The position numbers were made by a program, and so were the translations under genes. The notes under the pieces are model-generated. The model saw only the letters and a list, made by a program, of their open reading frames with translations. It ran no database searches and was not told the DNA's origin. Shown piece after piece: positions 1-9,152 of a stretch of 64,000 nucleotides of DNA; within the stretch, counting starts at the first letter, position 1, and each line of letters begins with the position of its first letter. The stretch lies in the NCBI RefSeq assembly GCF_038784515.1, contig NZ_CP152376.1, positions 5,394,001 through 5,458,000 of the forward strand. The letters are read 5' to 3'. Source of the stretch: Rhodoferax sp. GW822-FHT02A01 (GTDB lineage Bacteria > Pseudomonadota > Gammaproteobacteria > Burkholderiales > Burkholderiaceae_C).

Positions 1-3000
1 GCCCACCATGGGCGCAGCAATGCGGCTCATCACTTCGGACCCGGTGCCAGTGCCCCACAGGATGGGCAAAAGCCCAGCCATGATGGCCACGACCGTCATC
101 ATCTTGGGCCGCACGCGTTCCACGGCACCCTCCATGACGGCGTCATACAGGTCCTGCGGACCTGCGACAGCACCTTCCGCCTGGCGCCGCTGCTGCGCAG
201 CCTCCCAGGCGTGGTCCAGGTAGATCAGCATCACCACCCCGGTTTCGGCGGCCACCCCGGCCAGGGCAATGAAGCCCACGGCCACGGCCACTGACAGGTT
301 GTAGCCCAGCGCCCACATCAGCCAGACCCCGCCCACCAGCGCAAACGGCACCGAGAGCATGACAATCAGCGTCTCGGTCAGGCGCCGGAAGTTCAGGTAC
401 AGCAGCAGGAAGATGATGAGCAGGGTGACCGGCACCACGATCTTCATTTTTTCCGTGGCCCGCTCCATGGACTCGAACTGCCCGCTCCAGGTGGCGTAGT
501 AGCCGCTGGGGAATTTCACCTGGTCGTTGACGGCCTTGCGCGCTTCCTTCACGTAGCTGCCAATGTCCCGGTCGCGGATGTCCACATAGATGTAAGCCGA
601 CAGCAGCGCGTTCTCGGTGCGTATGCCGGGCGCGCCACGGGCGATTTCCACCTTGGCCACCTGCCCCAGGGGAATCATGGCACCGCCCATGGTGGGTACC
701 AGGATCTCGCTGGCAATCTGCTGCGGGTTGGCGCGCAGGTCGCGCGGATAGCGCACGGTCACACCAAAGCGCTCCCGCCCTTCCACCGTGGTGGTCACCA
801 TCTCGCCGCCCAGCGCGGTCCCGATCACATCCTGCAGGTCACCCACGGCCAGACCGTAGCGAGCCAGTTGCGTGCGGTCCGGCTCGATGTTGATGTAGTA
901 GCCACCGGTAATGCGCTCGGCAAAGGCCGAGGTCGTGCCCGGCACCTTCTTCACCACCGCCTCGATCTCCTTGGCCAGGCGCTCCATCTCGTTCAGGTCC
1001 TTGCCAAATACCTTGATGCCTATGGGCGTGCGGATGCCGGTGGACAGCATGTCAATGCGCGCCTTGATCGGCATGGTCCAGGCATTGGACACACCGGGAA
1101 ACTGCAGCGCCTTGTCCAGCTCGGCGATCAGCTTGTCGGTGGTCATGCCCGCGCGCCACTGCGATTCGGGTTTGAGGTTGATCACCGTCTCGAACATCTC
1201 CGTGGGTGCCGGGTCGGTCGCCGTGTTGGCGCGTCCGGCCTTGCCGTAGACCGACTCCACCTCGGGGAAGCTCTTGATGAGCTTGTCCTGCGTCTGCAGC
1301 AATTGCGCGGCCTTGGTGATGGACATGGCCGGCAGCGAAGACGGCATGTACAGCAGCGTGCCCTCGTTCAAGGTGGGCATGAATTCCGAACCCAGCTGTG
1401 ACGCCGGGACCAGCGAAACACCCAGAATGACCAGCGCCAATGCAATGGTGAGCTTCTTCCAACGCATGACCCAGGCGATGATGGGCCGGTAGATCCAGAT
1501 CAGGAAACGGTTTACCGGGTTTTTGTTCTCCGGCATTACCGGGCCGCGGATGAACAGCATCATCAGCACCGGCACCAACGTCACCGACAACAGGGCTGCG
1601 CCCGCCATGGAAAAGGTCTTGGTGTAGGCCAGCGGCGAGAACAGCCGCCCCTCTTGCGACTCCAGCGTGAACACCGGCAGGAACGACACGGTGATGATCA
1701 GCAGCGAGAAGAACAGCGCAGGCCCCACTTCCTTGCAGGCCGCCACAATGGCTTGGGCGCGGGACTCGCCCGGCTGCAGCCGCTCGATGTGCTTGTGCGC
1801 GTTCTCGATCATCACGATGGCCGCGTCCACCATGGCGCCGATGGCGATGGCGATGCCGCCCAGGCTCATGAGGTTGGAGTTCATGCCCAACAGGTGCATG
1901 GCAATGAAGGCGATCAGCACACCCACCGGCAGCATCAGGATGGCCACCAGCGCCGAGCGCACATGCAGCAGAAAGACCACACACACCGCCGCCACGATCA
2001 GGCTCTCTTCCAGCAGGGTGTGCTTGAGCGTCTCGATGGCCCGGTGGATCAGGTCGGAGCGGTCATACACGGGGATGATGCTCACCCCTTCGGGCAGGCC
2101 GGCAGATACCTCGGCAATCTTGTCCTTGATGTTGGAGATCACCTCCAGCGCATTCTGGCCGTAGCGCGCCATGGCAATGCCCGAGACCACCTCGCCCTCG
2201 CCATTGAGTTCGGTGACGCCACGCCGCTCATCCGGCACCAACTCCACCCGCGCCACATCGCGCACCAGCACGGGCGTGCCCTTGTCGCTCTTGAGCACCA
2301 GGTTCTCGATGTCACCCACGCCACGCAGATAGCCTTTGCCGCGCACCATGTATTCGGTCTCGGCCATCTCGATGGCCCGTCCACCCACGTCGCGGTTGGA
2401 GTCGCGTATGGTCTGCGACACCTTGTTCAAAGGGATGCCGTAGGCCCGCAGCTTGATGGGGTCTACCGTGACCTGGTAGGTCTGCACGAAACCGCCAATG
2501 GACGCCACTTCCGCCACGCCGTGGGCCTTGGCCAACTGGTAGCGCAAATACCAGTCCTGGATGGTGCGCAACTCGGCCAAGGTCTTGTTCTTGGCAACCA
2601 GAGCGTACTGGTAGACCCAGCCCACACCGGTGGCGTCCGGCCCCAGTGAAGGCGTCACGCCCTGGGGCATGCGCCCGGCGGCGAAGTTCAGGTATTCCAG
2701 CACCCGCGAACGCGCCCAGTAGATGTCGGTGCCATCCTCGAAGATCACGTACACAAACGAGGCGCCGAAGAACGAGAAGCCACGCACCACGCGCGACTTG
2801 GGTACCGAGAGCATGGCCGTGGTCAGCGGATACGTCACCTGGTCTTCCACCACCTGCGGTGCCTGACCCGGGAACTCGGTATAGACGATGACCTGCACGT
2901 CCGACAAATCCGGCAGCGCGTCCAGCGGAGTCCTGAGCACCGCATACACGCCCGCCAGCGTTACGAACAGCGTGGCCAGCAACACCAGCACGCGGTTGCG

Positions 3001-3030
3001 GCCGGACCAGTCAATGATGTTTGCAAGCAT
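1..3030 (-). CDS. cusA: CusA/CzcA-family heavy-metal RND efflux pump, 3' end cut by window edge
   Basis: This is the inner-membrane, proton-driven pump of a tripartite Cu(I)/Ag(I) exporter, probably extruding metal through CusB and CusC. Translated from the ATG at 3030, the frame stays open for about 1010 codons to the window edge; family members have about 1040-1050 residues, so only about 40 C-terminal residues are missing. The start MLANIIDWSGRNRVLV, the early stretch LDALPDLSDVQVIV and a Met-containing periplasmic segment are typical of the CusA/SilA branch rather than CzcA. It lies 5 bp after cusB. The exact metal is inferred from the CusF partners. Confidence 0.93.
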   Translation of the reverse strand, partial: MLANIIDWSGRNRVLVLLATLFVTLAGVYAVLRTPLDALPDLSDVQVIVYTEFPGQAPQVVEDQVTYPLTTAMLSVPKSRVVRGFSFFGASFVYVIFEDGTDIYWARSRVLEYLNFAAGRMPQGVTPSLGPDATGVGWVYQYALVAKNKTLAELRTIQDWYLRYQLAKAHGVAEVASIGGFVQTYQVTVDPIKLRAYGIPLNKVSQTIRDSNRDVGGRAIEMAETEYMVRGKGYLRGVGDIENLVLKSDKGTPVLVRDVARVELVPDERRGVTELNGEGEVVSGIAMARYGQNALEVISNIKDKIAEVSAGLPEGVSIIPVYDRSDLIHRAIETLKHTLLEESLIVAAVCVVFLLHVRSALVAILMLPVGVLIAFIAMHLLGMNSNLMSLGGIAIAIGAMVDAAIVMIENAHKHIERLQPGESRAQAIVAACKEVGPALFFSLLIITVSFLPVFTLESQEGRLFSPLAYTKTFSMAGAALLSVTLVPVLMMLFIRGPVMPENKNPVNRFLIWIYRPIIAWVMRWKKLTIALALVILGVSLVPASQLGSEFMPTLNEGTLLYMPSSLPAMSITKAAQLLQTQDKLIKSFPEVESVYGKAGRANTATDPAPTEMFETVINLKPESQWRAGMTTDKLIAELDKALQFPGVSNAWTMPIKARIDMLSTGIRTPIGIKVFGKDLNEMERLAKEIEAVVKKVPGTTSAFAERITGGYYINIEPDRTQLARYGLAVGDLQDVIGTALGGEMVTTTVEGRERFGVTVRYPRDLRANPQQIASEILVPTMGGAMIPLGQVAKVEIARGAPGIRTENALLSAYIYVDIRDRDIGSYVKEARKAVNDQVKFPSGYYATWSGQFESMERATEKMKIVVPVTLLIIFLLLYLNFRRLTETLIVMLSVPFALVGGVWLMWALGYNLSVAVAVGFIALAGVAAETGVVMLIYLDHAWEAAQQRRQAEGAVAGPQDLYDAVMEGAVERVRPKMMTVVAIMAGLLPILWGTGTGSEVMSRIAAPMVG

Positions 3031-3035
3031 GGCGG

Positions 3036-4574
3036 CTACCTGTTTTGCGGGGTGATGCGGGTGATGACCCACTCGCCCTTGCCACGCTCCACGAACTCGA
3101 AGCGGATGGCCGCATCGGGCTTCAGGTCCTTGAGCAGCGCGCCGTTGGCCAGCTGGAAGTCCATGGTCATGGCCGGCCACTTCAGGCTGGCAATGGCGCC
3201 GTGGCTGATGGTCACGCTCTGGGTCTTGGTGTCCACTTCGACCACCTTGCCCACGCCCTCATGACCGGTTGCACTCGCAGCGGGTGCACTGGTTTGCGCT
3301 GCACCAAAGCCCGCCACAGCGGCCTTCAGATTGCTCTCGGCATCGATCAGGAAGTTGGCGGAGACGACCACCTGCTCGCCCTCCTTCACGCCTTCCAGCA
3401 CTTCCAGGTAGTTGTCACTGCGCGCGCCCAGTTTGACGTCGCGCGGCTCAAAGCGTCCCTCACCCACCTGCACCAGAACCAGCTGGCGCTTGCCGCTGTC
3501 GATGACCGCGGACAGGGGCACCGTCAGCACCCGCGCCTTGCCACCCACGGCCAACTCCACCTGCGCATACATGCCGGGCTTGAGCAAGCCGCCCGGGTTG
3601 GCCAGCTCCAGCCGCACCGGCACGGTACGCGTTTCGGCGTTCAACGTGGGGTAGACATAGGTCAGCGCCGCATCCAGCGTCTTGCCGGGATAGGCATCGA
3701 TGGTCACCCGCGCCCGGGCGCCGGTGCGCACCGCGGCAATATCCTGTTCGAACACATCGGCCACGACCCACACCGACGACAGGTCACTGACCTGGTAGAG
3801 CACGTCTCCAGGCATGAAGCGCATGCCTTGCACGGCCTTCTTCTCCGACACAAACCCGCTCACCGGCGAGCGGAAGGTCAGCGTGCGCTTGGCAGCGCCT
3901 GAGCGCGTGAGTTCCTTGATCTGCTCCTCGCTCACATCCCAGTTGCGCAGGCGTGCCAGGCTGGCGTCGGCCAGTTGCTGCATGCTCTTTTGCGCATCGG
4001 GCCCAGCCTGGGCCAGGTTCTGCACCCCTTGCACGGCAATGGCGTATTCGCGCTGCGCGGCCAGCAGATCCGGTGCATAGACTTCAAACAGCGGCTGCCC
4101 CTTGGCTACGGACTGCCCCGTGGCATTGACATGCAGCTTTTCCACATAGCCTTCAAAGCGCGGTGCAATGGTGTAGCTGCGCCGCTCATCGGGCTCGACG
4201 CGGCCGCTTGCATGCACCGCCTTGTCCAACACGCGCAAGGCGGCCGCTTCGGTGCGGACGCCCATCTTCTGCACCTTGTCGGCGCTGAACTGCAGCTGGT
4301 TGGCGGTGGCGGGTGTACTTTCTTCCTCCCCCTCATAGACAGGGATGTAGTCCATGCCCATGGGGTCCTTCTTGGGCGTGGGCGAGGTGTCGGGCAAGCC
4401 CATGGGGTTGCGGTAGAAACGGATCTTGCGTTCCTTGGGCGCGGCCGGAGCCATGGCTTCGGCGGAAGCAGATGACGTTGCCTGTGCATGGTGCGTTCCC
4501 CACCAAACTCCGCCGCCTGCGGCGATGCCGGCCAGCGCCAGGGCAGCTACCAGTACCGTGATGTTCTTGTTCAT
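3036..4574 (-). CDS. cusB: CusB-type periplasmic adaptor with C-terminal CusF-like copper domain
   Basis: This is the membrane-fusion protein linking CusA to the outer-membrane channel. In order it has an N-terminal membrane anchor/signal (about residues 5-32), a heavy-metal-binding segment near residue 50 (RNPMGLPD ... DPMGMDYIPV), the barrel-sandwich and beta-barrel adaptor domains, and an extra domain over roughly the last 70 residues. That last domain contains H-x7-WPAMTM, the Cu(I)/Ag(I) ligand pattern of the CusF chaperone. At 512 aa it is longer than E. coli CusB (about 400), which fits the fusion. Its ATG overlaps the cusC stop (ATGA), so translation is probably coupled. Confidence 0.93.
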   Translation of the reverse strand: MNKNITVLVAALALAGIAAGGGVWWGTHHAQATSSASAEAMAPAAPKERKIRFYRNPMGLPDTSPTPKKDPMGMDYIPVYEGEEESTPATANQLQFSADKVQKMGVRTEAAALRVLDKAVHASGRVEPDERRSYTIAPRFEGYVEKLHVNATGQSVAKGQPLFEVYAPDLLAAQREYAIAVQGVQNLAQAGPDAQKSMQQLADASLARLRNWDVSEEQIKELTRSGAAKRTLTFRSPVSGFVSEKKAVQGMRFMPGDVLYQVSDLSSVWVVADVFEQDIAAVRTGARARVTIDAYPGKTLDAALTYVYPTLNAETRTVPVRLELANPGGLLKPGMYAQVELAVGGKARVLTVPLSAVIDSGKRQLVLVQVGEGRFEPRDVKLGARSDNYLEVLEGVKEGEQVVVSANFLIDAESNLKAAVAGFGAAQTSAPAASATGHEGVGKVVEVDTKTQSVTISHGAIASLKWPAMTMDFQLANGALLKDLKPDAAIRFEFVERGKGEWVITRITPQNR

Positions 4575-5845
4575 AGGTCTTCTCCCAGAAGGCGCTCGAT
4601 TTGCGCCAGACGCGCCTGGCCTTCGGCCTGGGCTTTGATGCGGGTTTGCTTGGCCTGACGGATCTGGCGCTGCGCGTCCAGTACGGTGGCAAAGTCCACC
4701 TTGCCGGCCTCGTAGCCCACCAGTGCAGCCTGCAGGGTCAGCTCGGCTTGCGGCAGCAGGCTGCTGGCCACCAGGCCTTCCGTCTGCTGCGCGCTCTGCA
4801 GTGCTGCGAGGTTCTCGTTCAAGTCCGACAGCAGCTGGTTGCGCGTGGTGTCGCGCCGCGCACGTGCGGCTTCCGCCATGGCGACCGATTCGCGCTCCTG
4901 CGCGCGGCGTGTGCCTTGCCAGAGCGGGATGTTCATCTCCAGCATCAGGTCCCAGGTCTTGAAATCATTCTGGAACTGCGTGGGCGCGATGCCCACGGTC
5001 AAGGTGGGATAGCGGCCTTTCATGGCCAGCGCCTGCCCCGCATCCGCTGCGCTCACACGCGCCTCGTCGGCCGCCAGCTGCGGATTGCGCGCACGGGCAC
5101 GCTGCTCCAGCGCCTCAGCGTCAAGCAGGTCGGGCTGCGGCAAGGCGCGCAGGCTCTGCGGCTCGGCCAGTTCGGCCTGCGCAGGGCGCGCCAGCCAGCC
5201 GTTCAAGCGGGCACGCGCCTGGCGCAATTCACTTTGCATGCCAATCAGCTCGCTCTTCATGGCGGTCTGCTCGGTCTGTGCGCGGATGGCGTCCTGTTGC
5301 GGCGCCAGGCCGGCGGCGTAGCGCACCTGGGCCATCTGCTCCAAGGTCTGCATCAACCCCAGGATCTCCTGGCTCAGGCGCTGGCTGCGGCTCAGAAAGT
5401 AGAGCTGGGCGTAGGCCAGCTTGATGCGCGAGGCCAGATCCACCCACACGCCCTGCGCCGCAGTCTGCGCACCCTGTGCCGTGTACCGGGCCTGTGCACT
5501 TTTGAGCTCACGCGTGCCGAACCAGGGCAGTTCCTGCGACAGGGTGTAGCGCGTGCTGCCCACGTCGGACGGCCACAGCGTGGGGTTTTGCGCGCCCATG
5601 CGGGTGACGTCCTGCAGCTCCAGCTTGAAGCGCGGGTCGGGCAGCGCATCCGCCTGCGCCACACGCTCCTGTGCGGCATCCGCCTCATGGCGCATGGTGG
5701 CCAGCTCCGGGTTGTTCTGCCGCGCAATCTCCAACAGCGATTCCACCGTGGCGCCGGGCGGGTTGGTATCAGACTGCGCGGCGGCGCCCGCCACAACCAG
5801 CGCGGCCGCCGTGGCGACAACCGCGCGCAGCAATGGCTGCTTCAC
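4571..5845 (-). CDS. cusC: TolC-family outer-membrane factor (CusC-like)
   Basis: This is the outer-membrane channel of the Cus efflux complex. The 424-aa protein has a signal peptide (AVVATAAALVVAGAAAQS) and two repeats of the outer-membrane efflux protein type with long Ala/Gln/Leu-rich helices. It lacks an obvious lipobox, unlike E. coli CusC. The start is GTG at 5845, whose GTGA overlaps the cusF stop, so it is probably translationally coupled to cusF and then to cusB. The CusC assignment rests on the operon; the family alone would give only a TolC-like channel. Confidence 0.88.
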   Translation of the reverse strand: MKQPLLRAVVATAAALVVAGAAAQSDTNPPGATVESLLEIARQNNPELATMRHEADAAQERVAQADALPDPRFKLELQDVTRMGAQNPTLWPSDVGSTRYTLSQELPWFGTRELKSAQARYTAQGAQTAAQGVWVDLASRIKLAYAQLYFLSRSQRLSQEILGLMQTLEQMAQVRYAAGLAPQQDAIRAQTEQTAMKSELIGMQSELRQARARLNGWLARPAQAELAEPQSLRALPQPDLLDAEALEQRARARNPQLAADEARVSAADAGQALAMKGRYPTLTVGIAPTQFQNDFKTWDLMLEMNIPLWQGTRRAQERESVAMAEAARARRDTTRNQLLSDLNENLAALQSAQQTEGLVASSLLPQAELTLQAALVGYEAGKVDFATVLDAQRQIRQAKQTRIKAQAEGQARLAQIERLLGEDL

Positions 5846-6123
5846 TTGGCGTGCTCCAGCGCTTCGATGACCATCTGGTCACCCTGCATCTGCACGGTAA
5901 AGCGCACCGCATCTCCAGGCTTGAAGCCCTTGAGCTGCGCCGCATCACGGACCTTGTAGGGCATGGTCATGCCCTCCATGCCCATGCTCTTGATGGCTTC
6001 GTGCTTGAGGGTGACCTGCGCTTTTTCGGGCGCGATCTTGGTGACTTCTCCACGCACCCACTCGGGTGCAGACCATACGGACGTGGCGCACAGCAGCGCC
6101 AGCGAAACTATCCAGCGATTCAT
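5842..6123 (-). CDS. cusF: CusF-like periplasmic copper-binding protein
   Basis: This small periplasmic metallochaperone delivers Cu(I)/Ag(I) to the Cus pump. The start is set at ATG 6123 because an AGGAG site lies 6 nt upstream and MNRWIVSLALLCATSVWSA is a clean signal peptide; a longer frame to 6189 lacks both. The mature OB-fold part carries KHEAIKSMGMEGMTMPY. Set against E. coli CusF from memory (H-x7-W-P-x-M-T-M), the His and the MTM pair are kept, but the metal-capping Trp is replaced by Met. It is followed by cusC with a 4-bp overlap. Confidence 0.88.
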   Translation of the reverse strand: MNRWIVSLALLCATSVWSAPEWVRGEVTKIAPEKAQVTLKHEAIKSMGMEGMTMPYKVRDAAQLKGFKPGDAVRFTVQMQGDQMVIEALEHAK

Positions 6124-6203
6124 GAAAAAACTCCTGACTTGATGGGCCTTTGCGGCCCGGACCACGCGTGCCGCAAATTGCGGACGCACCTAGGGCGTGG
6201 AAG

Positions 6204-6563
6204 TCAGGAAATGGGTGGTTTGGTGTAGCGCGTGGGTTCGGCGCTCTCGAAGGTGCCTGGTTGGCGTACTGGTACTGCGTGGGGAATTGGTTTCAAGGCC
6301 ATCTCAGGGGCCTCATCCAATGCCGCCAAGGGCATGCAGATATCGCAGGATTGGCAGCCCGCGTGCTGCGTGGCGCCTGGGTCCTGATCGCCATGGGACA
6401 AGGCCGCCATCTGCATCTGCAGTGCACAGTCTTCGCTCATGCCGCTCTGCTGCTGCATGCTGACAACAACTGCTGGCGCATTCATGTCCAGCACCATGCG
6501 CTGCGCCGTCCAGCCGCGCAAGGGCAGCAAGGCGATCAGAAACAGGATGAGCAGGCGCGACAT
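6204..6563 (-). CDS. Small exported Met/Cys-rich protein upstream of the cus genes, unknown function
   Basis: This 119-aa protein has a signal peptide (LLILFLIALLPLRGWTAQ) and a mature region rich in Met, Gln, His and Cys, including MQQQSGMSEDCALQMQM and a CQSCDIC cluster. It resembles the small DUF2946-like proteins often found beside copper genes, but I cannot assign a family firmly. It lies on the same strand 80 bp before cusF and is probably the first gene of the operon. A role in periplasmic copper binding or sensing is inference from position and potential thiol/thioether ligands. Confidence 0.7.
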   Translation of the reverse strand: MSRLLILFLIALLPLRGWTAQRMVLDMNAPAVVVSMQQQSGMSEDCALQMQMAALSHGDQDPGATQHAGCQSCDICMPLAALDEAPEMALKPIPHAVPVRQPGTFESAEPTRYTKPPIS

Positions 6564-6670
6564 GGCCGGATGATAACGCCTGCAATTGCAAATCCCTTGA
6601 CCAAAAGCAAAGACCGGTCACGGCAAAGCGCTAGCCTCGCGGCTTCGGATCAGAAAACCAATTTCCCTTT

Positions 6671-7870
6671 ATGGATGCAGACGTCATCATTGTGGGTGCT
6701 GGCCCGGCCGGCCTGTGCCTGGCCAAGTCGCTCAGCGGGCGCAAACTCAAGATTCTGCTGATCGAGCAGCAAGACCGCGAAGCGCTGGAGGCGCCCATTT
6801 TTGACGGGCGGGAAATCGCACTCACCCAGCGCTCCGCCACGTTGCTCAAAGGGCTGGGCTTGTGGGACCTGATGGACGGCAAGGACATCGCACCGCTCAA
6901 GGACGCCAAGGTCATTGACGGACCGAATATCTTCTCCATGACGATTGGCCACGAGCTGGGCAAAGGAACGGAGCTGGGCTGGCTGGTGTCCAACCACCTG
7001 ATACGGCGCGCCGCCTGGCAAGGCATGCAGCATGCTGCCAATGCCAACAAGGACATCACCCTACTCACCGGAGCAAAGGTCAGCGATGTACGCACTTCCG
7101 CCAGCGAAGCCACCGTCACCCTGGCCAGCGGCCAAGCGTTGCGCAGCAAGCTGGTGGTGGCAGCCGACAGCCGCTTCTCCAGCACGCGGCGCATGATGGG
7201 CATTGCCGCCCATATGCACGACTTCGGCAAGAACATGCTGGTCTGCGCCATGATCTTCGAGAAGCCGCACGACTTTGCCGCTTGGGAGTGGTTTGGCTAC
7301 GGCCAGACACTGGCGCTGCTACCCATGAACCCGCATCCGGAAACCGGGGCACACCGTGCGTCGGTGGTCATCACCTTGCCCAGTCACGCCATTGAAGCGC
7401 TCATGCAGATGGAGCCGGACGCTTTCAACGCTGCCGTGGCCCAGCGCTTCAACCACCGCCTGGGCGCCATGCAGCTGTGCAGCACCCGCCACAACTACCC
7501 GCTGGTAGCCGTGTACCCACAACGGCTGGTGGCACAGCGCTTTGCCACCGTGGGGGACGCGGCGGTGGGCATGCATCCGGTGACCGCACACGGATTCAAT
7601 TTCGGCCTGCTCAGCGTGGACGCGTTGACACGGGAAATCGCCACCGCACTGCACACCCGTGGCGACATCGGCAGCACCAGCCTGCTGCAGCGCTACGAGG
7701 GCCGCCAGAAGCGTGCCACCTTGCCCCTGTTCTGGATGACGCGTCTGATCGTGGAGATATATACCCGCGAATCCATGGCAGCCAAACTGGCGCGCCAAGT
7801 GCTGCTGCGCGTGAGCGACAAGGTCACGCCGTTCAAGCGTTCCATCGCCCAGTCGCTTTCGGGAACCTGA
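6671..7870 (+). CDS. ubiM: FAD-dependent ubiquinone-biosynthesis hydroxylase, UbiM-like
   Basis: This is a class A flavoprotein monooxygenase of the UbiH/UbiF/COQ6 group, which hydroxylates the aromatic ring of the ubiquinone precursor using FAD, NAD(P)H and O2. The 399-aa protein begins with the dinucleotide-binding motif VIIVGAGPAGLCLA, has DGREIALT near residue 45 as in UbiM-type members, and has the second FAD motif VGDAAVGMHPVTAHGFNFGL about residue 295. UbiM is a patchily distributed hydroxylase in beta- and alphaproteobacteria. The exact ring position is not readable from sequence, and UbiH or UbiF equivalents remain possible. No clear ribosome-binding site precedes the ATG. Confidence 0.75.
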   Translation: MDADVIIVGAGPAGLCLAKSLSGRKLKILLIEQQDREALEAPIFDGREIALTQRSATLLKGLGLWDLMDGKDIAPLKDAKVIDGPNIFSMTIGHELGKGTELGWLVSNHLIRRAAWQGMQHAANANKDITLLTGAKVSDVRTSASEATVTLASGQALRSKLVVAADSRFSSTRRMMGIAAHMHDFGKNMLVCAMIFEKPHDFAAWEWFGYGQTLALLPMNPHPETGAHRASVVITLPSHAIEALMQMEPDAFNAAVAQRFNHRLGAMQLCSTRHNYPLVAVYPQRLVAQRFATVGDAAVGMHPVTAHGFNFGLLSVDALTREIATALHTRGDIGSTSLLQRYEGRQKRATLPLFWMTRLIVEIYTRESMAAKLARQVLLRVSDKVTPFKRSIAQSLSGT

Positions 7871-7890
7871 CGCCTTGATGGAATAATCTT

Positions 7891-7918
7891 GACGGCTTGA
7901 AGGGGGAAACAAGCCGTC
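7891..7918 (+). promoter_or_regulatory. Perfect 9-bp hairpin enclosing the ribosome-binding site of the J-like gene
   Basis: GACGGCTTG (7891-7899) and CAAGCCGTC (7910-7918) are exact inverted repeats around a 10-nt loop containing the Shine-Dalgarno-like AGGGGG (7901-7906). The ATG of the next gene starts at 7919, immediately after the stem. In mRNA the RBS would sit in the loop and the start codon at the stem base, a layout that suits translational control by RNA structure or a binding protein. Function is inferred. Confidence 0.5.
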
Positions 7919-9052
7919 ATGGAACGATTCCGGAACTATTACGAAATCCTGGGGCTTACGCGTGCAGCCACCGAGATGGAGATCGCGCAGGCCTACAGGG
8001 CACGGTTGCAAAAACTGCAATCCGACCCAGGGGTGGACAGCGCAGGGTCCCTGGCAGAACAACTCAAATTGCTGGACGAGGCGTATCGCACGCTGACCCA
8101 TCCGGCGAGCAAGAAGAAGCACGATGAGCAAGTTGCCTGGCAGGCAACCAAGCGCGATCTGGACGCAGAAGAAGCACGGCGGCTGGCCTGGCGGCTCAAG
8201 GAAGAGCAGGCAATGGCCGAACATGCAGCCAAAGCGGCCCGGGAAGCCAGCGAAGCTGTCGCCATTGCTGCCGAATTGAAAGCCGCAGAAGAAGCGCAGC
8301 GCCAGGAGGTACAGGCGCGCATTGAGGCGTTGGCCGCAGCACGTTTTCGGCCACTCGCTGCCCGGCAGGCAACGGGCGGAACTGATTTTGCGGATACCCA
8401 GCCGCAAGAGGATTTGTCTGCGGCACCCCAGGTTGCGGCATCTGCAACGACGGCCTCTCGCTCTATTGCCGTAGTGACCGTTCTTGGCAGCGTGCTGTTT
8501 GTGTTGCTCTGCTTTGGTGGCTACTGGTTCATGCGCCCGACGCAAGCACTCAAGGCGGCCACTCCCGTGGCGATGGCGCAACCCGCTGTGGCACTTGCAT
8601 CTGAGGCGCCCGCATCGGCACCGCTTGTGCCAGCTTCGGAACCGGCGCCACCGGCATTGGCGGCCAGTGCCCCACCGTCCAACCCGCCCCCAAAGGTTGA
8701 CACCGCCAAATCCGAAGAGGCGCGGCAATACCAGAAGGCCCTGCAACAGGCAGAGCGGGACCATCCCGAACTCAATCCCAGAAGCGCAAGACGCCGCGAT
8801 GACCTCATTGCCTTCGTCGAGTCGCGTACGCGCCAGCATGTGAAGGAGGGGTATTCCAGGGGCAAGGCTTTGGAGATCGCCCTGCGCGATCTGGAAACAC
8901 AGGAGCAGACGCGGCGCCTGATCGAATCCGTCAAAGTAGAAAAGCCCAAACCCGCCACGGAATCCCCTCCGCCCGTGCTGGACCCAGGTGGCCATGCCGG
9001 CTTTGATCCCAAGTGCCGCTGGGTCACGTCGGAGCAATGGTCCTGCAAGTAA
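7919..9052 (+). CDS. Single-pass membrane protein with degenerate J domain (no HPD), unknown function
   Basis: The 377-aa protein starts with a J-like domain (YYEILGLTRAATEMEIAQAYRARLQ, shown in part, through LLDEAYRTLTHPASKKKHD, residues 7-67), but the loop that should carry HPD reads QSDPGVDS, so DnaK stimulation is doubtful. Residues about 75-125 are a charged, Ala/Glu-rich probable coiled coil. A transmembrane helix (about 181-206, VVTVLGSVLFVLLCFGGYWF) follows, then a Pro/Ala linker and a C-terminal charged domain with two late Cys. The N-terminus is probably cytoplasmic and the C-terminus periplasmic. A hairpin precedes the start. It may be a scaffold or envelope factor; no family name is certain. 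Confidence 0.8.
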   Translation: MERFRNYYEILGLTRAATEMEIAQAYRARLQKLQSDPGVDSAGSLAEQLKLLDEAYRTLTHPASKKKHDEQVAWQATKRDLDAEEARRLAWRLKEEQAMAEHAAKAAREASEAVAIAAELKAAEEAQRQEVQARIEALAAARFRPLAARQATGGTDFADTQPQEDLSAAPQVAASATTASRSIAVVTVLGSVLFVLLCFGGYWFMRPTQALKAATPVAMAQPAVALASEAPASAPLVPASEPAPPALAASAPPSNPPPKVDTAKSEEARQYQKALQQAERDHPELNPRSARRRDDLIAFVESRTRQHVKEGYSRGKALEIALRDLETQEQTRRLIESVKVEKPKPATESPPPVLDPGGHAGFDPKCRWVTSEQWSCK

Positions 9053-9152
9053 CACTGCGCTTGGCGGCCCCGCACGCAGGGCAGCGCCTGCCATCTGGGC
9101 GCTCCTATAATCGGCCACGCATCCGCTGAGCGATGTTCACGAGTGGGAGTCC

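Noticed and set aside
4601..5959. A 452-codon plus-strand frame opposite cusC
   Set aside because: Antisense to a full-length TolC-family gene in an operon; no recognisable domain.
7319..9118. A 599-codon open frame on the minus strand across the ubiM-like and J-like genes
   Set aside because: It is antisense to two genes with clear domains, has a composition rich in Gly/Arg/Cys/Leu without a domain, and no ribosome site. It is a GC-driven shadow frame.
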